This document shows positions 6,042 to 13,231 of a stretch of DNA of 23,361 bases, one piece after another. Each line of letters starts with the position of its first letter. Within the stretch, counting starts at the first letter, position 1. The translations under genes were made by a program, and so were the position numbers. The notes beneath the pieces are model-generated. The model searched no databases. It was not told where the DNA came from and saw only the letters and a list, made by a program, of their open reading frames with translations. Source of the DNA: a virus; the IMG/VR virus record IMGVR_UViG_3300043427_004180, positions 1 to 23,361 of that record, one strand, 5' to 3'.

Positions 6042-7301
6042 ATGGGGCTTTCCATTCAGGACGCGCAATCCATTGCGTCAACAGCGGGGCGACTGGGCGT
6101 CGACCCAAGGGCACTCGGGGCGCTCATGGAAATGGAGTCTGGCCTGGACCCAAATATCTGGGGCGGCGCCGGAGGACAGTATCGCGGGCTGATTCAATTC
6201 GGACCCGGCGCTCGCAAAGAAGTCGGCTTGCCGAATAAGCCGATGACAATCGCCGAGCAGATGCCGTACGTCGAGAGGTATTTTCAGCAGCGGGGCTTCA
6301 CCCCAGGCAAGCATGGTACAACTGAGCTATATCGGACGGTACTGGTCGGAAACCCACGACAGAGCGGAACTGACAGCTTTGGCACCAACTCGGACAAAGC
6401 TGCTGAGCGCATGAAGCCGGGTGGTGACCTGTATCAACGATTTGCCGGCAAGTTTGATCCGGTTGCCAGCAAGATAGGAGCGCCCGGCAGCGCGGGAGCG
6501 GGGGCTCCTGCGGTACCCAGTACCCCTGACGGAACAAGCACGGAAGACGCCTTGCTCCGCCAGATCATGGGCGGCAGCAGCGAAAACGCGTTGGGGAACC
6601 TCGGATTGGGCTCGCTGAAAGCGCCTGGCCTTGAGGACATCGGTGGCACGCTGCCCGGCCTTAAGCTCGCCGGAGCCGCAGCCCCACTGGTTGCAGCGAT
6701 GTCCATCATGGATCCCGAAGCTGGCAGGATGGCCGGGGCACAGCTGCAGCAGGTGCTTGCCGATCGGCAGATCATGCAGGCGCATGGCGGATTGGCCAAA
6801 GCGTTGATGCCGGAAATTCCGGGGCTGCCAAGCGTGGACAGCGGGCGAGGCGTAGAAGCCATGACAGACATGGGGCAAGTTGCGGCACAAAACCCGTCAC
6901 CCGCGCAGAGGCCGCAAGGCGATGCACCCGGCATCCGAAAAACAGCGTACGGTGACAACGTTCAATTCGAAACACCCGATGGCGCTCGCTATCGACTGAT
7001 CCACGGCACAAAGGACCTCAAGACTGGCACCTATGTCCAGGGCGGCTGGGGACCCCAGGGCGCCAATCAGTACGGCGATCACTTCGATATCGCCCGGGTC
7101 GATGGCGGGTTTTTCGACCGATCGGCCCTGGATCAGTTCGCGCTTGTCAACGGCAAGCCAGTATCAGCAGGATTGACCGTCAAGGGAGGAGAGTTTGGCG
7201 CCTCACGTGATGGAGGCTCGCGGGTACACAAGGCGTGGGATTACGCATTCGGGAAAGGCGCCCGCCTACAACTGGCCAACGGAGCACGCTGGCTGCTGTA
7301 A
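6042..7301 (+). CDS. Virion lytic transglycosylase with C-terminal endopeptidase-like domain (419 aa)
   Basis: The N-terminal domain (about 1-135) fits a goose-lysozyme/SLT-type transglycosylase: ALMEMESGLDPNIW with the putative catalytic E32, then YRGLIQFGP matching the family's GLxQ block, YVERYF and the NSDKAAERM segment. Residues 140-300 are a Gly/Ala/Pro-rich, partly hydrophobic linker. The C-terminal 120 residues contain YGDHFDIARVDGGFF (H347, D349) and HKAWDYAFG (H396, D400), resembling metal-binding motifs of M23-type endopeptidases but in reversed order. Two murein-cleaving activities in one virion protein would serve cell-wall penetration during infection. Substrate and order of domains are inferred; the transglycosylase call is the firmer. 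Confidence 0.72.
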   Translation: MGLSIQDAQSIASTAGRLGVDPRALGALMEMESGLDPNIWGGAGGQYRGLIQFGPGARKEVGLPNKPMTIAEQMPYVERYFQQRGFTPGKHGTTELYRTVLVGNPRQSGTDSFGTNSDKAAERMKPGGDLYQRFAGKFDPVASKIGAPGSAGAGAPAVPSTPDGTSTEDALLRQIMGGSSENALGNLGLGSLKAPGLEDIGGTLPGLKLAGAAAPLVAAMSIMDPEAGRMAGAQLQQVLADRQIMQAHGGLAKALMPEIPGLPSVDSGRGVEAMTDMGQVAAQNPSPAQRPQGDAPGIRKTAYGDNVQFETPDGARYRLIHGTKDLKTGTYVQGGWGPQGANQYGDHFDIARVDGGFFDRSALDQFALVNGKPVSAGLTVKGGEFGASRDGGSRVHKAWDYAFGKGARLQLANGARWLL

Positions 7302-7359
7302 TGGCCTGCACCTGGTACATTGCCGGTGTCTTGCATCGTGCAAGCCTGCACGCGCATTT

Positions 7360-7719
7360 ATGTTGGAAGCCGTCCTTACCGGCGCTGCTGCAGCCATCAT
7401 CGGCATGGCCAGCGGTCAGGCCCTGGTCCTGACTGCAGGTCGTCGTCGCCTGGCTACCCGTGTCTCAGCCCTTGAGCAGAGCGTGCCGGAGTTGATCACG
7501 CGTAATGAAGTGCAGAACGCCTTTGCGCAGGTCGCTCAGATCGAAGCCCAGCGCCAGGCCGCCGCGATGCAGCAGGCCCGGGCGTCGGCTGTCTTTGGGA
7601 ACAGCGCGCCCCCAGCTGCGGCTCCCCGTGGTGACATGAACACCATGATCAACACGCAACTGGAAGCATTGCAAAGCCGGATGAACCGGATCAATCAGGA
7701 GTTTGGTCTTCAGCCTTAG
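7360..7719 (+). CDS. Membrane-anchored coiled-coil protein (119 aa)
   Basis: Starts at ATG 7360, where protein-like sequence begins; the frame is open back to 7195. Residues 1-25 (MLEAVLTGAAAAIIGMASGQ...) form one membrane segment or signal anchor, followed by positive RRRLATRV and a long Gln/Ala-rich helix (35-80). A Pro/Ala hinge precedes a second helix (LEALQSRMNRINQEFG). This plan is common among small virion-internal or lysis-associated phage proteins. It follows the murein-cleaving enzyme gene by 58 nt and overlaps the convergent zinc-ribbon gene by 29 nt. Confidence 0.65.
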   Translation: MLEAVLTGAAAAIIGMASGQALVLTAGRRRLATRVSALEQSVPELITRNEVQNAFAQVAQIEAQRQAAAMQQARASAVFGNSAPPAAAPRGDMNTMINTQLEALQSRMNRINQEFGLQP

Positions 7720-7873
7720 GCTCCAGGGTCTTCACGATCCGCTCGATGCTCGTAAAGCGATACTTGCACTCAGGGCAGCGGTAGCGGCGGCGTCGATGGA
7801 ACTTGTCCCAGGCGTAACGGGTTTCAACCACCCGCATCTGCGGGCCGCTGCATTCGGTGTTCGGGCAGTGCAT
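7691..7873 (-). CDS. Single NrdR-type zinc ribbon protein (60 aa)
   Basis: A minimal zinc ribbon: MHCPNTEC at the start, VVETRYAWDKFHRRRRY, then RCPECKYRFTSIE. This is nearly the N-terminal domain of NrdR (CPxC ... V.ESR ... RRRR ... C..C..RFTT.E) without the nucleotide-sensing ATP-cone. It resembles the first 48 residues of the protein at 1931-2401, though the two are not close copies. It may bind DNA or RNA as a small transcription regulator. It begins 4 nt after the pyrophosphohydrolase stop, so the two are co-transcribed, linking it to dNTP metabolism by context only. Confidence 0.72.
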   Translation of the reverse strand: MHCPNTECSGPQMRVVETRYAWDKFHRRRRYRCPECKYRFTSIERIVKTLEPKAEDQTPD

Positions 7874-7877
7874 GGCG

Positions 7878-8282
7878 TTACTCGGGCTGATGGGCTGCGG
7901 ACGTGTCAGTGCAGAAGATGACGGTATCCGCGAAGGCATCACCCAGGGGGATCTGCGAGCCGCGCCCGTCGTCCTTCATGAAGCCAGCGCCATCAGGGCC
8001 CCGGAAGCGGTCGTCGGTTCCCCACGCGTTGCGCTGGTATTCCATCAGGAACAGCAGGCAGCACCCGGCATGTGCGAGGTGCGAGAAGCCGGTTTCGGGA
8101 TCCCTGTCCTCGCCGCGCCACCAGGCGAACAAGTGCCGGCAGAGGGCCCCGAAGTAACGCCCCCATTCGGTGCCGCGCGCCCAGTTGTTGGCTTCGTATT
8201 TGCGCGCGCCATAAGCCAGTACATCAGCAATTTCGCCCACGGCTGAAAACGGAATCAAGTCAAAGCGGGTCTTCTCGCTCAT
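7878..8282 (-). CDS. dATP/dGTP pyrophosphohydrolase, MazG-like all-alpha fold (134 aa)
   Basis: The first 95 residues match the N-terminal dATP/dGTP diphosphohydrolase family (DUF5664-type): TRFDLIPFSAVGEIADVLAY, YGARKYEANNW (24-34), LCRHLFAWWRGE (47-58), DPETGFSHLAHAG (61-73). The Glu/Asp/His residues are those expected to coordinate Mg2+. The reaction would be dNTP to dNMP plus pyrophosphate, adjusting purine deoxynucleotide pools. The C-terminal 40 residues are not conserved in my memory. The ATG at 8282 is divergent from a plus-strand gene across 41 bp, and the zinc-ribbon gene follows. The frame extends to 8657, but the extension is a shadow of that plus-strand gene. Confidence 0.85.
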   Translation of the reverse strand: MSEKTRFDLIPFSAVGEIADVLAYGARKYEANNWARGTEWGRYFGALCRHLFAWWRGEDRDPETGFSHLAHAGCCLLFLMEYQRNAWGTDDRFRGPDGAGFMKDDGRGSQIPLGDAFADTVIFCTDTSAAHQPE

Positions 8283-8323
8283 CGGGGAGACATAAATAGG
8301 AGTAGTTAGACTGGAGGAGACGC

Positions 8324-8734
8324 ATGTACAAGGTAATGACATCGCCGCCGATCTCGCCCCAGACAGAGAACCGCGACGCACGACGGTCGACACCCTCTGG
8401 AACGACCCGCGGCGCAGCGAATCCCGAGCGGCGCGCCAAGCGACGGGAGGCCGTGGCGAAAGCGGCAGGGCGCATCCGGAAAGCCACCGGCCGTGATGGC
8501 AATGGCTTGAAAGATGCGGCCAGGAGGGTCTCGGATGCCGTGCGTGAGCGGATGGGAAATCGCGGCAGCGAAGAACGCCCTGGGGGTCGCCCGGTCTCGC
8601 GCCCCGTGGAGGCAGGTGGCCGAGAGCGCAGCGAGGCGCCGCAGAAGGCCGCCGCAATGGCCAAGGAGAAGGTGGACCGAGTCAAGAGTGCTGCCCAAGA
8701 TGCACGACAATCGGCGGCAGCGGCTCGAGGCTGA
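8324..8734 (+). CDS. Basic Ala/Arg-rich protein (136 aa)
   Basis: The ATG at 8324 follows a strong GGAGGAG ribosome-binding site. The protein is highly basic, with about a quarter Arg plus Lys, in helical repeats such as RRAKRREAVAKAAGRIRKA and KEKVDRVKSAAQDARQSA. It is probably an extended or coiled helix with no hydrophobic core. Histone H1-like compositions of this kind are found in phage DNA-condensing or internal virion proteins. A competing minus-strand frame (8306-9103) is open across the region because of high GC, but lacks a ribosome-binding site and resembles nothing. Function is not recognised. Confidence 0.6.
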   Translation: MYKVMTSPPISPQTENRDARRSTPSGTTRGAANPERRAKRREAVAKAAGRIRKATGRDGNGLKDAARRVSDAVRERMGNRGSEERPGGRPVSRPVEAGGRERSEAPQKAAAMAKEKVDRVKSAAQDARQSAAAARG

Positions 8735-8743
8735 GGACAGCAG

Positions 8744-9043
8744 GTGGATCGCCGGTACGCCGAAAACAGGTTCTATAACGGCACACGCGCAGGTCCCACC
8801 CGCCGCGAGCGCAGCCAGGCCCTGGTCAGCTCTTACCTGGGACAGGCCCGCCGCGCCCTCTCTGATGCGCAAAGCTACGGAGGCAGTACCGGTGGGCAGA
8901 AAAGCGCCGACGGCGGGGGCGGCTTGAACGCACTGCTGACCCGAAACGAGATCCTGCGGGACGAACGCGAAACCTTCAGGCAGCAGGGGTCTGGAGCACT
9001 GGGCGCGAGGGCCGCGATTGCGGAATCCAGGGGCTACCGCTGA
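8744..9043 (+). CDS. Small basic phage protein (99 aa)
   Basis: Starts at GTG 8744, 9 nt after the preceding gene, with AGGACAG nearby as a weak ribosome-binding site. The N-terminus is Arg/Tyr-rich (DRRYAENRFYNGTRAGPTRR). It is followed by a helix SYLGQARRALSDAQSYGG, a Gly-rich linker, and a second helix with LTRNEILRDERETFRQQG. It has no Cys and no membrane segment. Paired with the basic gene before it on the plus strand, it is likely a virion-interior or DNA-associated protein. The family is not identified. Confidence 0.58.
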   Translation: MDRRYAENRFYNGTRAGPTRRERSQALVSSYLGQARRALSDAQSYGGSTGGQKSADGGGGLNALLTRNEILRDERETFRQQGSGALGARAAIAESRGYR

Positions 9044-9048
9044 TTCGC

Positions 9049-9552
9049 TCATGCTGATTCCGTGGTAACGACACGGTCGTAGTCGAGCGAATGGAGCGGG
9101 CAAGGAGTGCCCTGCGAAAGCGAGATCTCCAGCCAGTGTTCAGATTTCGATCGCGTCACGAGCTCCAGTCGAGCCGGGATCTTGGAAGCAAACCGCTGAG
9201 CGCTGTAGTGCTCAAGACGAATCAGGACCCGGGAGCCATCTTCCCAGCCATCCGTGGCAAACGGATCCCACCAGCGACCGACACGAAACGGCGTCTGGGT
9301 CAGCCGCCTGTAGTCAGGAAGCTGCATGTGTGCAGCATGGATCTTGCAGGCCAAGGTTGTGATTGCGCTCGCGACATCAGTGTCCAACGGACCGGTCATG
9401 GGCTGATCTGGCAGGGCATCCTTCCATGTCAGCCAGCTATCGAGGACAATGGCCCGATAGATCGAGAACCAGTCTCCATTGGGCCCCTGGAATTCTTCCG
9501 CTGCGGTGTCGGAGCAGCGCAGGCGGCAAGGGCGCTCAACCACGGAAGTCAT
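9049..9552 (-). CDS. Hypothetical protein at the end of the early operon (167 aa)
   Basis: The last gene of the long minus-strand operon. Its start (ATG 9552) overlaps the end of the Dam-like gene by 17 nt. The protein is Trp-rich (DWFSIYRAIVLDSWLTWKDALP, RVGRWWDPFATDGWED) with a beta-type C-terminal half containing SEHWLEISLSQG. There is no recognisable catalytic motif or membrane segment. It stops 5 nt after the convergent plus-strand gene, without an obvious terminator between them. I do not recognise it. Overlap with a methyltransferase-like gene suggests a joint role but proves nothing. Confidence 0.65.
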   Translation of the reverse strand: MTSVVERPCRLRCSDTAAEEFQGPNGDWFSIYRAIVLDSWLTWKDALPDQPMTGPLDTDVASAITTLACKIHAAHMQLPDYRRLTQTPFRVGRWWDPFATDGWEDGSRVLIRLEHYSAQRFASKIPARLELVTRSKSEHWLEISLSQGTPCPLHSLDYDRVVTTESA

Positions 9553-10159
9553 AGGGCTTCTTCATTGAGAGGCGAAATGAATCAAGCCAATCGTCTTCGC
9601 CGCTGAATTCGTTGAAGACCACGCGGCCGATTGGAGAAAAGGCAACGCTGAAACGGCTCAGCTTGGCAAGAAACTCGGTGTTTGGCGTGGCGGGGGGCAA
9701 GTAGACCACGAAGGACCATGTGGCAGCATTGACCGGCTGCCAGCGGTCGAACTCGTCGTCGTACCAGGAAGCGCGCAGCCGCCGGTAGGGAATGCAGACC
9801 GGAAAGTCCCAGATCCAGGGATGGCGGATCATGCTTTCGTGCATGGCAATCCAGAGCACGGCCTGCGTGATGCGACCATCCCTGTACTCCCGCAGCGTCT
9901 TGTTCAGTAGGCGCCTGGACAGAGTCGCCCCGGTGGGAGTACCAAGAAACACACGCTGCTGGTCGCCGCATTGCCAATTGCGATGCAGGATGTCATCGAT
10001 ATGGATCATCTCGCAGTTGTAGATGCGAGCAGCCGTGACAAGGCGGTTGTTCAGCGGCGTGCTGAAGGGATCGAGGTCAATGGCGCCCATGACAGCGCGG
10101 GCAGCTTGAATGACATTGACGGGCGGAGCAAAATGACCACGATAGTCTTGCTCATTCAT
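9536..10159 (-). CDS. Phage Dam-like protein lacking the catalytic DPPY/NPPY motif (207 aa)
   Basis: The layout matches the phage N6-adenine methyltransferase (Dam) family: HFAPPVNVIQAARAVMG, then IDLDPFSTPLNN (about 27-38) for the SAM-binding acidic motif, then RIYNCEM and a helix ending in W. At the position of the catalytic NPPYG block the protein reads VFLGTPTGATLSRR. No (D/N)PP(Y/W) motif occurs there. Later parts are intact: TQAVLWIAMHES, CIPYRRLRASWYDDE, VVYLPP. The frame is not broken, so this is either an inactive or repurposed paralogue or an enzyme with an altered active site. Its start overlaps the stop of the 52-residue membrane protein by 8 nt. Confidence 0.68.
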   Translation of the reverse strand: MNEQDYRGHFAPPVNVIQAARAVMGAIDLDPFSTPLNNRLVTAARIYNCEMIHIDDILHRNWQCGDQQRVFLGTPTGATLSRRLLNKTLREYRDGRITQAVLWIAMHESMIRHPWIWDFPVCIPYRRLRASWYDDEFDRWQPVNAATWSFVVYLPPATPNTEFLAKLSRFSVAFSPIGRVVFNEFSGEDDWLDSFRLSMKKPYDFRG

Positions 10160-10310
10160 TGAGTATCACGGCGGCAGCAAAAGAGAGAATGTACAAGAGA
10201 AAAGATATTGCGGCATCGCGATTCATGTCATAGACAAAAAAGAATACGCTACAAGTAAGGGCCAGTGAGGCTGTAATGATTGAAAGGAACTGAACGAGAG
10301 ATTGCATCAT
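10152..10310 (-). CDS. Two-span small membrane protein (52 aa)
   Basis: Read directly on the minus strand: ATG-ATG at 10310-10305 and TGA at 10154-10152. The product begins MMQSLVQFLSIITASLAL and ends SFAAAVILNE. Residues 5-26 and 34-50 are hydrophobic spans joined by a short polar turn with YDMNRD. The start overlaps the previous stop by 4 nt (ATGA) and its own stop overlaps the next gene's start by 8 nt, filling the gap exactly. This is strong evidence of a real gene. A hairpin topology with two spans occurs in small holins and antiholins, but position in the early operon makes that only a guess. Confidence 0.75.
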   Translation of the reverse strand: MMQSLVQFLSIITASLALTCSVFFFVYDMNRDAAISFLLYILSFAAAVILNE

Positions 10311-10753
10311 GCGGCGTATTCCTCCAGAAGCGCTTGAATGGAACGAGCCGGGTATTCACGGCTGACAGGAAAAAGCTGGGCACTGCTGTTGTCTAGCAGC
10401 AGAATTAACGCAGCCTTCTCGGGGCTGGTGCGCTCGATCTGATCAATCACATCCGCAAGGAAGGACTCGAGATCAACTGATCCCGCCTGACTAGCGGTAT
10501 CACGATCAGATCGGAGATCCTCCAGTGAGATATAGGAGCTTTCCTGGGCGTCTTTATGTAACCGAAGGCAGAGAACGCCAAGACCGCGTTGAGCGAGGCC
10601 CTTGTCGTAGAGGTTCAATAAATCGGCCAGCACCGCTTCGCAGGCCAGGGTGTTGACTTTCATGGCGGCTTCTTTGTCGCCTTTGCTGCCACCCTTCTCC
10701 ATGACCTCAGGGAAGAAGCGACGAAGAAGTTCGAGCTTGGTAGGTCGTGTCAT
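10307..10753 (-). CDS. Helical hypothetical protein (148 aa)
   Basis: The ATG at 10753 is one base after the ThyX stop. The product is a charged helical protein: TRPTKLELLRRFFPEVMEKG, KVNTLACEAVLADLLNLYDK, LGVLCLRLHKD, then SYISLEDLRSDRD and an acidic SFLADVIDQIERTSPEKA before a final VSREYPARSIQALLEEYA. The hydrophobic run AALILLLD is a buried strand or helix rather than a membrane span. It could be a small nucleotide-metabolism partner of ThyX, but no motif supports that. The frame is open to 10843; the upstream extension overlaps ThyX and is rejected. Confidence 0.7.
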   Translation of the reverse strand: MTRPTKLELLRRFFPEVMEKGGSKGDKEAAMKVNTLACEAVLADLLNLYDKGLAQRGLGVLCLRLHKDAQESSYISLEDLRSDRDTASQAGSVDLESFLADVIDQIERTSPEKAALILLLDNSSAQLFPVSREYPARSIQALLEEYAA

Positions 10754-10754
10754 G

Positions 10755-11465
10755 TCAGGGCGCGAGCATTGCTTTACCACGGCGGTTCTCGGCCCACCAG
10801 CTATAGACCTCAGGCGCCCAGCGCTGCACCTGAAGCGCAACAAGTTCCATCAGGCAGCGCATCTCCCACTGAGCGTCTGCCTTGAGGCGGATATCCAGAA
10901 GATGAAGCCAGCCACGCAGATTGAATGTGACGACGTCATTCTGGAAGTAACTGGTAATCAGGACCCCGCGAGCTTGCTCTTCGGAGACGCCTTTCTTGCG
11001 GAGATTGGCGTAGTCCATGGCCGAGGAAAGAGCCAACGCGATCGAGTCCTCGACGTCATGCTCAGTCCAGACGTAGGGGTCGCCCTGGCGATCGTGGTAT
11101 TTCCCGGGAGGACGGACGTAGAAGACGTCTTCCGGGGGGATCTCGCCGCTTGCGACCTTTTCGATGCGTGAGCCGGTATAACGCATCGACTGAACATCAT
11201 GCGAAGAAATGCGGTGAGTCCGCAACTGCATGATGGTATTGTGATCAGCCCGTAGAGCCAGTGTGAGCGAAGGATGCTCTAATGGACCCCAATGATTACG
11301 ATTTCCCTGAAGTAAGCGTTTGACGCAGATGCGGCCGCATTCAGACTCATCAAGTGAAGTCGACGCATGAAATTCTTCGGAGTAGTCGTTGTGCAGCGCA
11401 ATGTAAGCGACCATCTGGGGACATTCGGTCGCCGCGACGCGCTCTACCCGGAACGGGAGCGACAA
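10755..11465 (-). CDS. thyX: FAD-dependent thymidylate synthase ThyX (236 aa)
   Basis: Converts dUMP to dTMP using FAD, NADPH and methylene-tetrahydrofolate. The ThyX signature is present at residues 84-96 (HRISSHDVQSMRY), equivalent to the RHRx7S motif ending in S-x-R-Y. It is preceded by HWGPLEHPSLTL, the usual substrate-pocket block. It is followed by NLRGWLHLLDIRLKADAQWE (182-201), the C-terminal conserved segment. Length and domain order are normal. The likely start is TTG 11465, in register with the ThyX N-terminus (FRVERVAATEC); there is no good ribosome-binding site and an internal start cannot be excluded. With dCMP deaminase in the same operon it gives a phage thymidylate route. Confidence 0.93.
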   Translation of the reverse strand: MSLPFRVERVAATECPQMVAYIALHNDYSEEFHASTSLDESECGRICVKRLLQGNRNHWGPLEHPSLTLALRADHNTIMQLRTHRISSHDVQSMRYTGSRIEKVASGEIPPEDVFYVRPPGKYHDRQGDPYVWTEHDVEDSIALALSSAMDYANLRKKGVSEEQARGVLITSYFQNDVVTFNLRGWLHLLDIRLKADAQWEMRCLMELVALQVQRWAPEVYSWWAENRRGKAMLAP

Positions 11466-11560
11466 GAGTCAGGGGTGCAGCTGGGAGGCAGCTTATCGCC
11501 TTGGCGGGCACCACGCAAGACCTAGCGTGCACATGGCGAGTTTCTGACAGGAGTCGCAGA

Positions 11561-12205
11561 TCAGGCGATGAGCTCCTTGTAGCGCTTCAGCTGCGCCATC
11601 GTCTCGTCAAAGGTCGTCGGCTTGGAAACGGCCATCTTCTTGGGATCAATCTGCTGCGACAAGCGAGTCCCGTAATCGAGGCCCTCCGCAATGGCTAACT
11701 CAACTCGCTTCTGCTCGGTTTTTTGACCGGTCAAGTAGTCATCGATGTAGGCCCTGCCATAAGCATTGAGGTCGCTGTAGAAATCCTTTGACATCGGATC
11801 CGCTGGGGGCGGAGTCCGGGGGATTGCAGCGTTTTGTGTCTGGTACTCCTGGGCACGCTCGTAAGCGGCACGACGATCAGCGACTTGCTGTGACGATGCC
11901 GCAGGCTGCTGCGGGGCAGGAGCGGGAGCAGGCGCCGAGGGCTTGACGTCTTCTTTCTTATCGGCTGCTTGATTAAAGTTGATCTTGGACCAGACCGGAA
12001 CATTCTCAAAGCTGTATCCGGCGTTCGGATTGCTCCTCGCAAGGCGTCGCGTATCCGTGATGACCCATTTCTCGTTGGGGTCGTCAGACTTCAACTTCGG
12101 GGGCGCGGTGCCAGTCCACTGACGGCCATTGCCGCTTAAGGTCTGATAATTGGCCTCGAAGTCATCGGCGCGGATTCGAGAGGCGTAAGAAGGCACCGCT
12201 ACCAC
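11561..12205 (-). CDS. Hypothetical protein with Pro/Ala linker (214 aa)
   Basis: Starts at GTG 12205, with another GTG three codons on. The N-terminal domain (about 1-80) is beta/polar (YASRIRADDFEANYQTLSG, WTGTAPPKL, KWVITDTRRLARS). A low-complexity linker of Pro/Ala repeats (about 89-105) follows. The C-terminal helical domain has RRAAYERAQEYQTQN and ends MAQLKRYKELIA. The linker suggests a modular or tethered protein, such as a scaffold or virion component. It lies upstream of ThyX by 95 nt and after the HNH gene by 16 nt. Family not recognised. Confidence 0.68.
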   Translation of the reverse strand: MVAVPSYASRIRADDFEANYQTLSGNGRQWTGTAPPKLKSDDPNEKWVITDTRRLARSNPNAGYSFENVPVWSKINFNQAADKKEDVKPSAPAPAPAPQQPAASSQQVADRRAAYERAQEYQTQNAAIPRTPPPADPMSKDFYSDLNAYGRAYIDDYLTGQKTEQKRVELAIAEGLDYGTRLSQQIDPKKMAVSKPTTFDETMAQLKRYKELIA

Positions 12206-12221
12206 ATAGTCACTGATAGCA

Positions 12222-12917
12222 CTATGTTAAAAGGTCCAACGACCGCTCTGATTCCTCAGCCGGGACGTCGTCGTCCTCGTCTTCTTCATCCCCTAGCAGG
12301 CGCTGCTCAATCCAGGCTTCGTTCTGCTGAAGCAGGGTTTCGAATCGCTTGGGCGTCATCGAGGCGGAAGCTTCAAGGAAATCCTTGGTCTGACGCAGGA
12401 GCTTCATGGAGTTGAACTCCAGATCAATCAGCTGCAGTTTCCGCTGGTGGTAGAAGTGCGGAACGCCCTTGACGCGCAGGTGGAGTGGGTTGCAGCAATT
12501 GACGTTCTTGCAGATGGGGTGAATCGGGAGCCTGCCGACATCCCCCCATGTGTACCAAACGGCAACGCGCTGGGCGGCGTGGGCATTGCCGCGCGTCCAG
12601 TGACGAGCGATATGGAAGCGCCCAGAATTCCATCTGGGGCACTTGGTCCCCTGCCATTCCCAGCAGTCATCAGAGCCGCAGATATCGACAAGACTCCAAA
12701 ACTCGAGAAACTTGCGGCGATGCTGCCTGCTGATTTTGTGGATATCCAGCGAAAGGCGGCCTTCCGTTAACGCGGAAATGCAGCGAACACAAGCATATGA
12801 ATCGGAGTAACGAGGAATGCGGCCATCCTTGCTGCCGATGGCGTGTTCGTGAAAAAAGCACATCGGACCGCCTTCGATCTCGTGGTGGAGATTGGGCGGA
12901 ATCGGCCACTTAGCCAC
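12222..12917 (-). CDS. HNH-type endonuclease (231 aa)
   Basis: Resembles phage HNH proteins of the type with a CWEWQG block: C85-WEWQG (85-90), RFHIARHW, then AAQRVAVWYTWGDV, and the zinc/active region HPICKNVNCCNPLHL (133-147). An N-terminal Cys/His cluster (C20, H23, H25, C43, C46) forms an additional zinc site. The C-terminal half is helical with a final acidic tail (GDEEDEDDDVPAEE). The RVAVWYTW line replaces the more usual RVAYxLxxG; one catalytic His is hard to assign, so activity is uncertain. It may act as a homing or nicking nuclease. It sits inside the early operon between two unknown genes. Confidence 0.75.
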   Translation of the reverse strand: MAKWPIPPNLHHEIEGGPMCFFHEHAIGSKDGRIPRYSDSYACVRCISALTEGRLSLDIHKISRQHRRKFLEFWSLVDICGSDDCWEWQGTKCPRWNSGRFHIARHWTRGNAHAAQRVAVWYTWGDVGRLPIHPICKNVNCCNPLHLRVKGVPHFYHQRKLQLIDLEFNSMKLLRQTKDFLEASASMTPKRFETLLQQNEAWIEQRLLGDEEDEDDDVPAEESERSLDLLT

Positions 12918-12955
12918 CGCAAACCCTAACGCTGCACCGAATGTACCAGTCGAGG

Positions 12956-13231
12956 TCAGGTGTCGACGTCAGAAACCCGCTCCAATCGAAATGCGGCATG
13001 GATGGAAGGTGACTTGAGATGATCCCACTGGACCATGGCGTACTCGCAACGGGTGCCCCTGCTGTTTTTGCGGGCCTCGAAGCCGACGATGCGACCCTCG
13101 CGCCGATGTGACAGGATCTGGCAGATCGTCTTGTAGTTGGGAGAAAAGGGGCTGGCGACACAGTTGCCATTGCGATCGCGCTCACGAACGCGATCGCCGA
13201 GCCGGAGTGGAGGAGTTGACTGGTTTGCCAT
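12956..13231 (-). CDS. Small SH3-like beta protein (91 aa)
   Basis: A basic N-terminus LRLGDRVRERDRNGN is followed by YKTICQILSHRREGRIVGF, then TRCEYAMVQWDHLKSPSIHA and FRLERV. Short beta strands ending in 'VxWD' suggest an SH3- or Tudor-like small barrel, seen in several small cyanophage proteins. The start at 13231 was chosen as the first Met before the conserved-looking part. It overlaps the end of the upstream gene by 50 nt in a different frame. The GC-rich overlap includes two GCGATCGC octamers. Function unknown; nucleic-acid binding is a guess from charge. Confidence 0.68.
   Translation of the reverse strand: MANQSTPPLRLGDRVRERDRNGNCVASPFSPNYKTICQILSHRREGRIVGFEARKNSRGTRCEYAMVQWDHLKSPSIHAAFRLERVSDVDT

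Noticed and set aside
6305-6313. CAGGCAAGC inside the transglycosylase gene as another integrase arm site
   Set aside because: A single unpaired copy within coding sequence, without the 12-bp partner seen upstream of int.
8306-9103. A 265-residue minus-strand frame
   Set aside because: No ribosome-binding site and no protein character; it is the GC-driven shadow of two plus-strand genes with better support.
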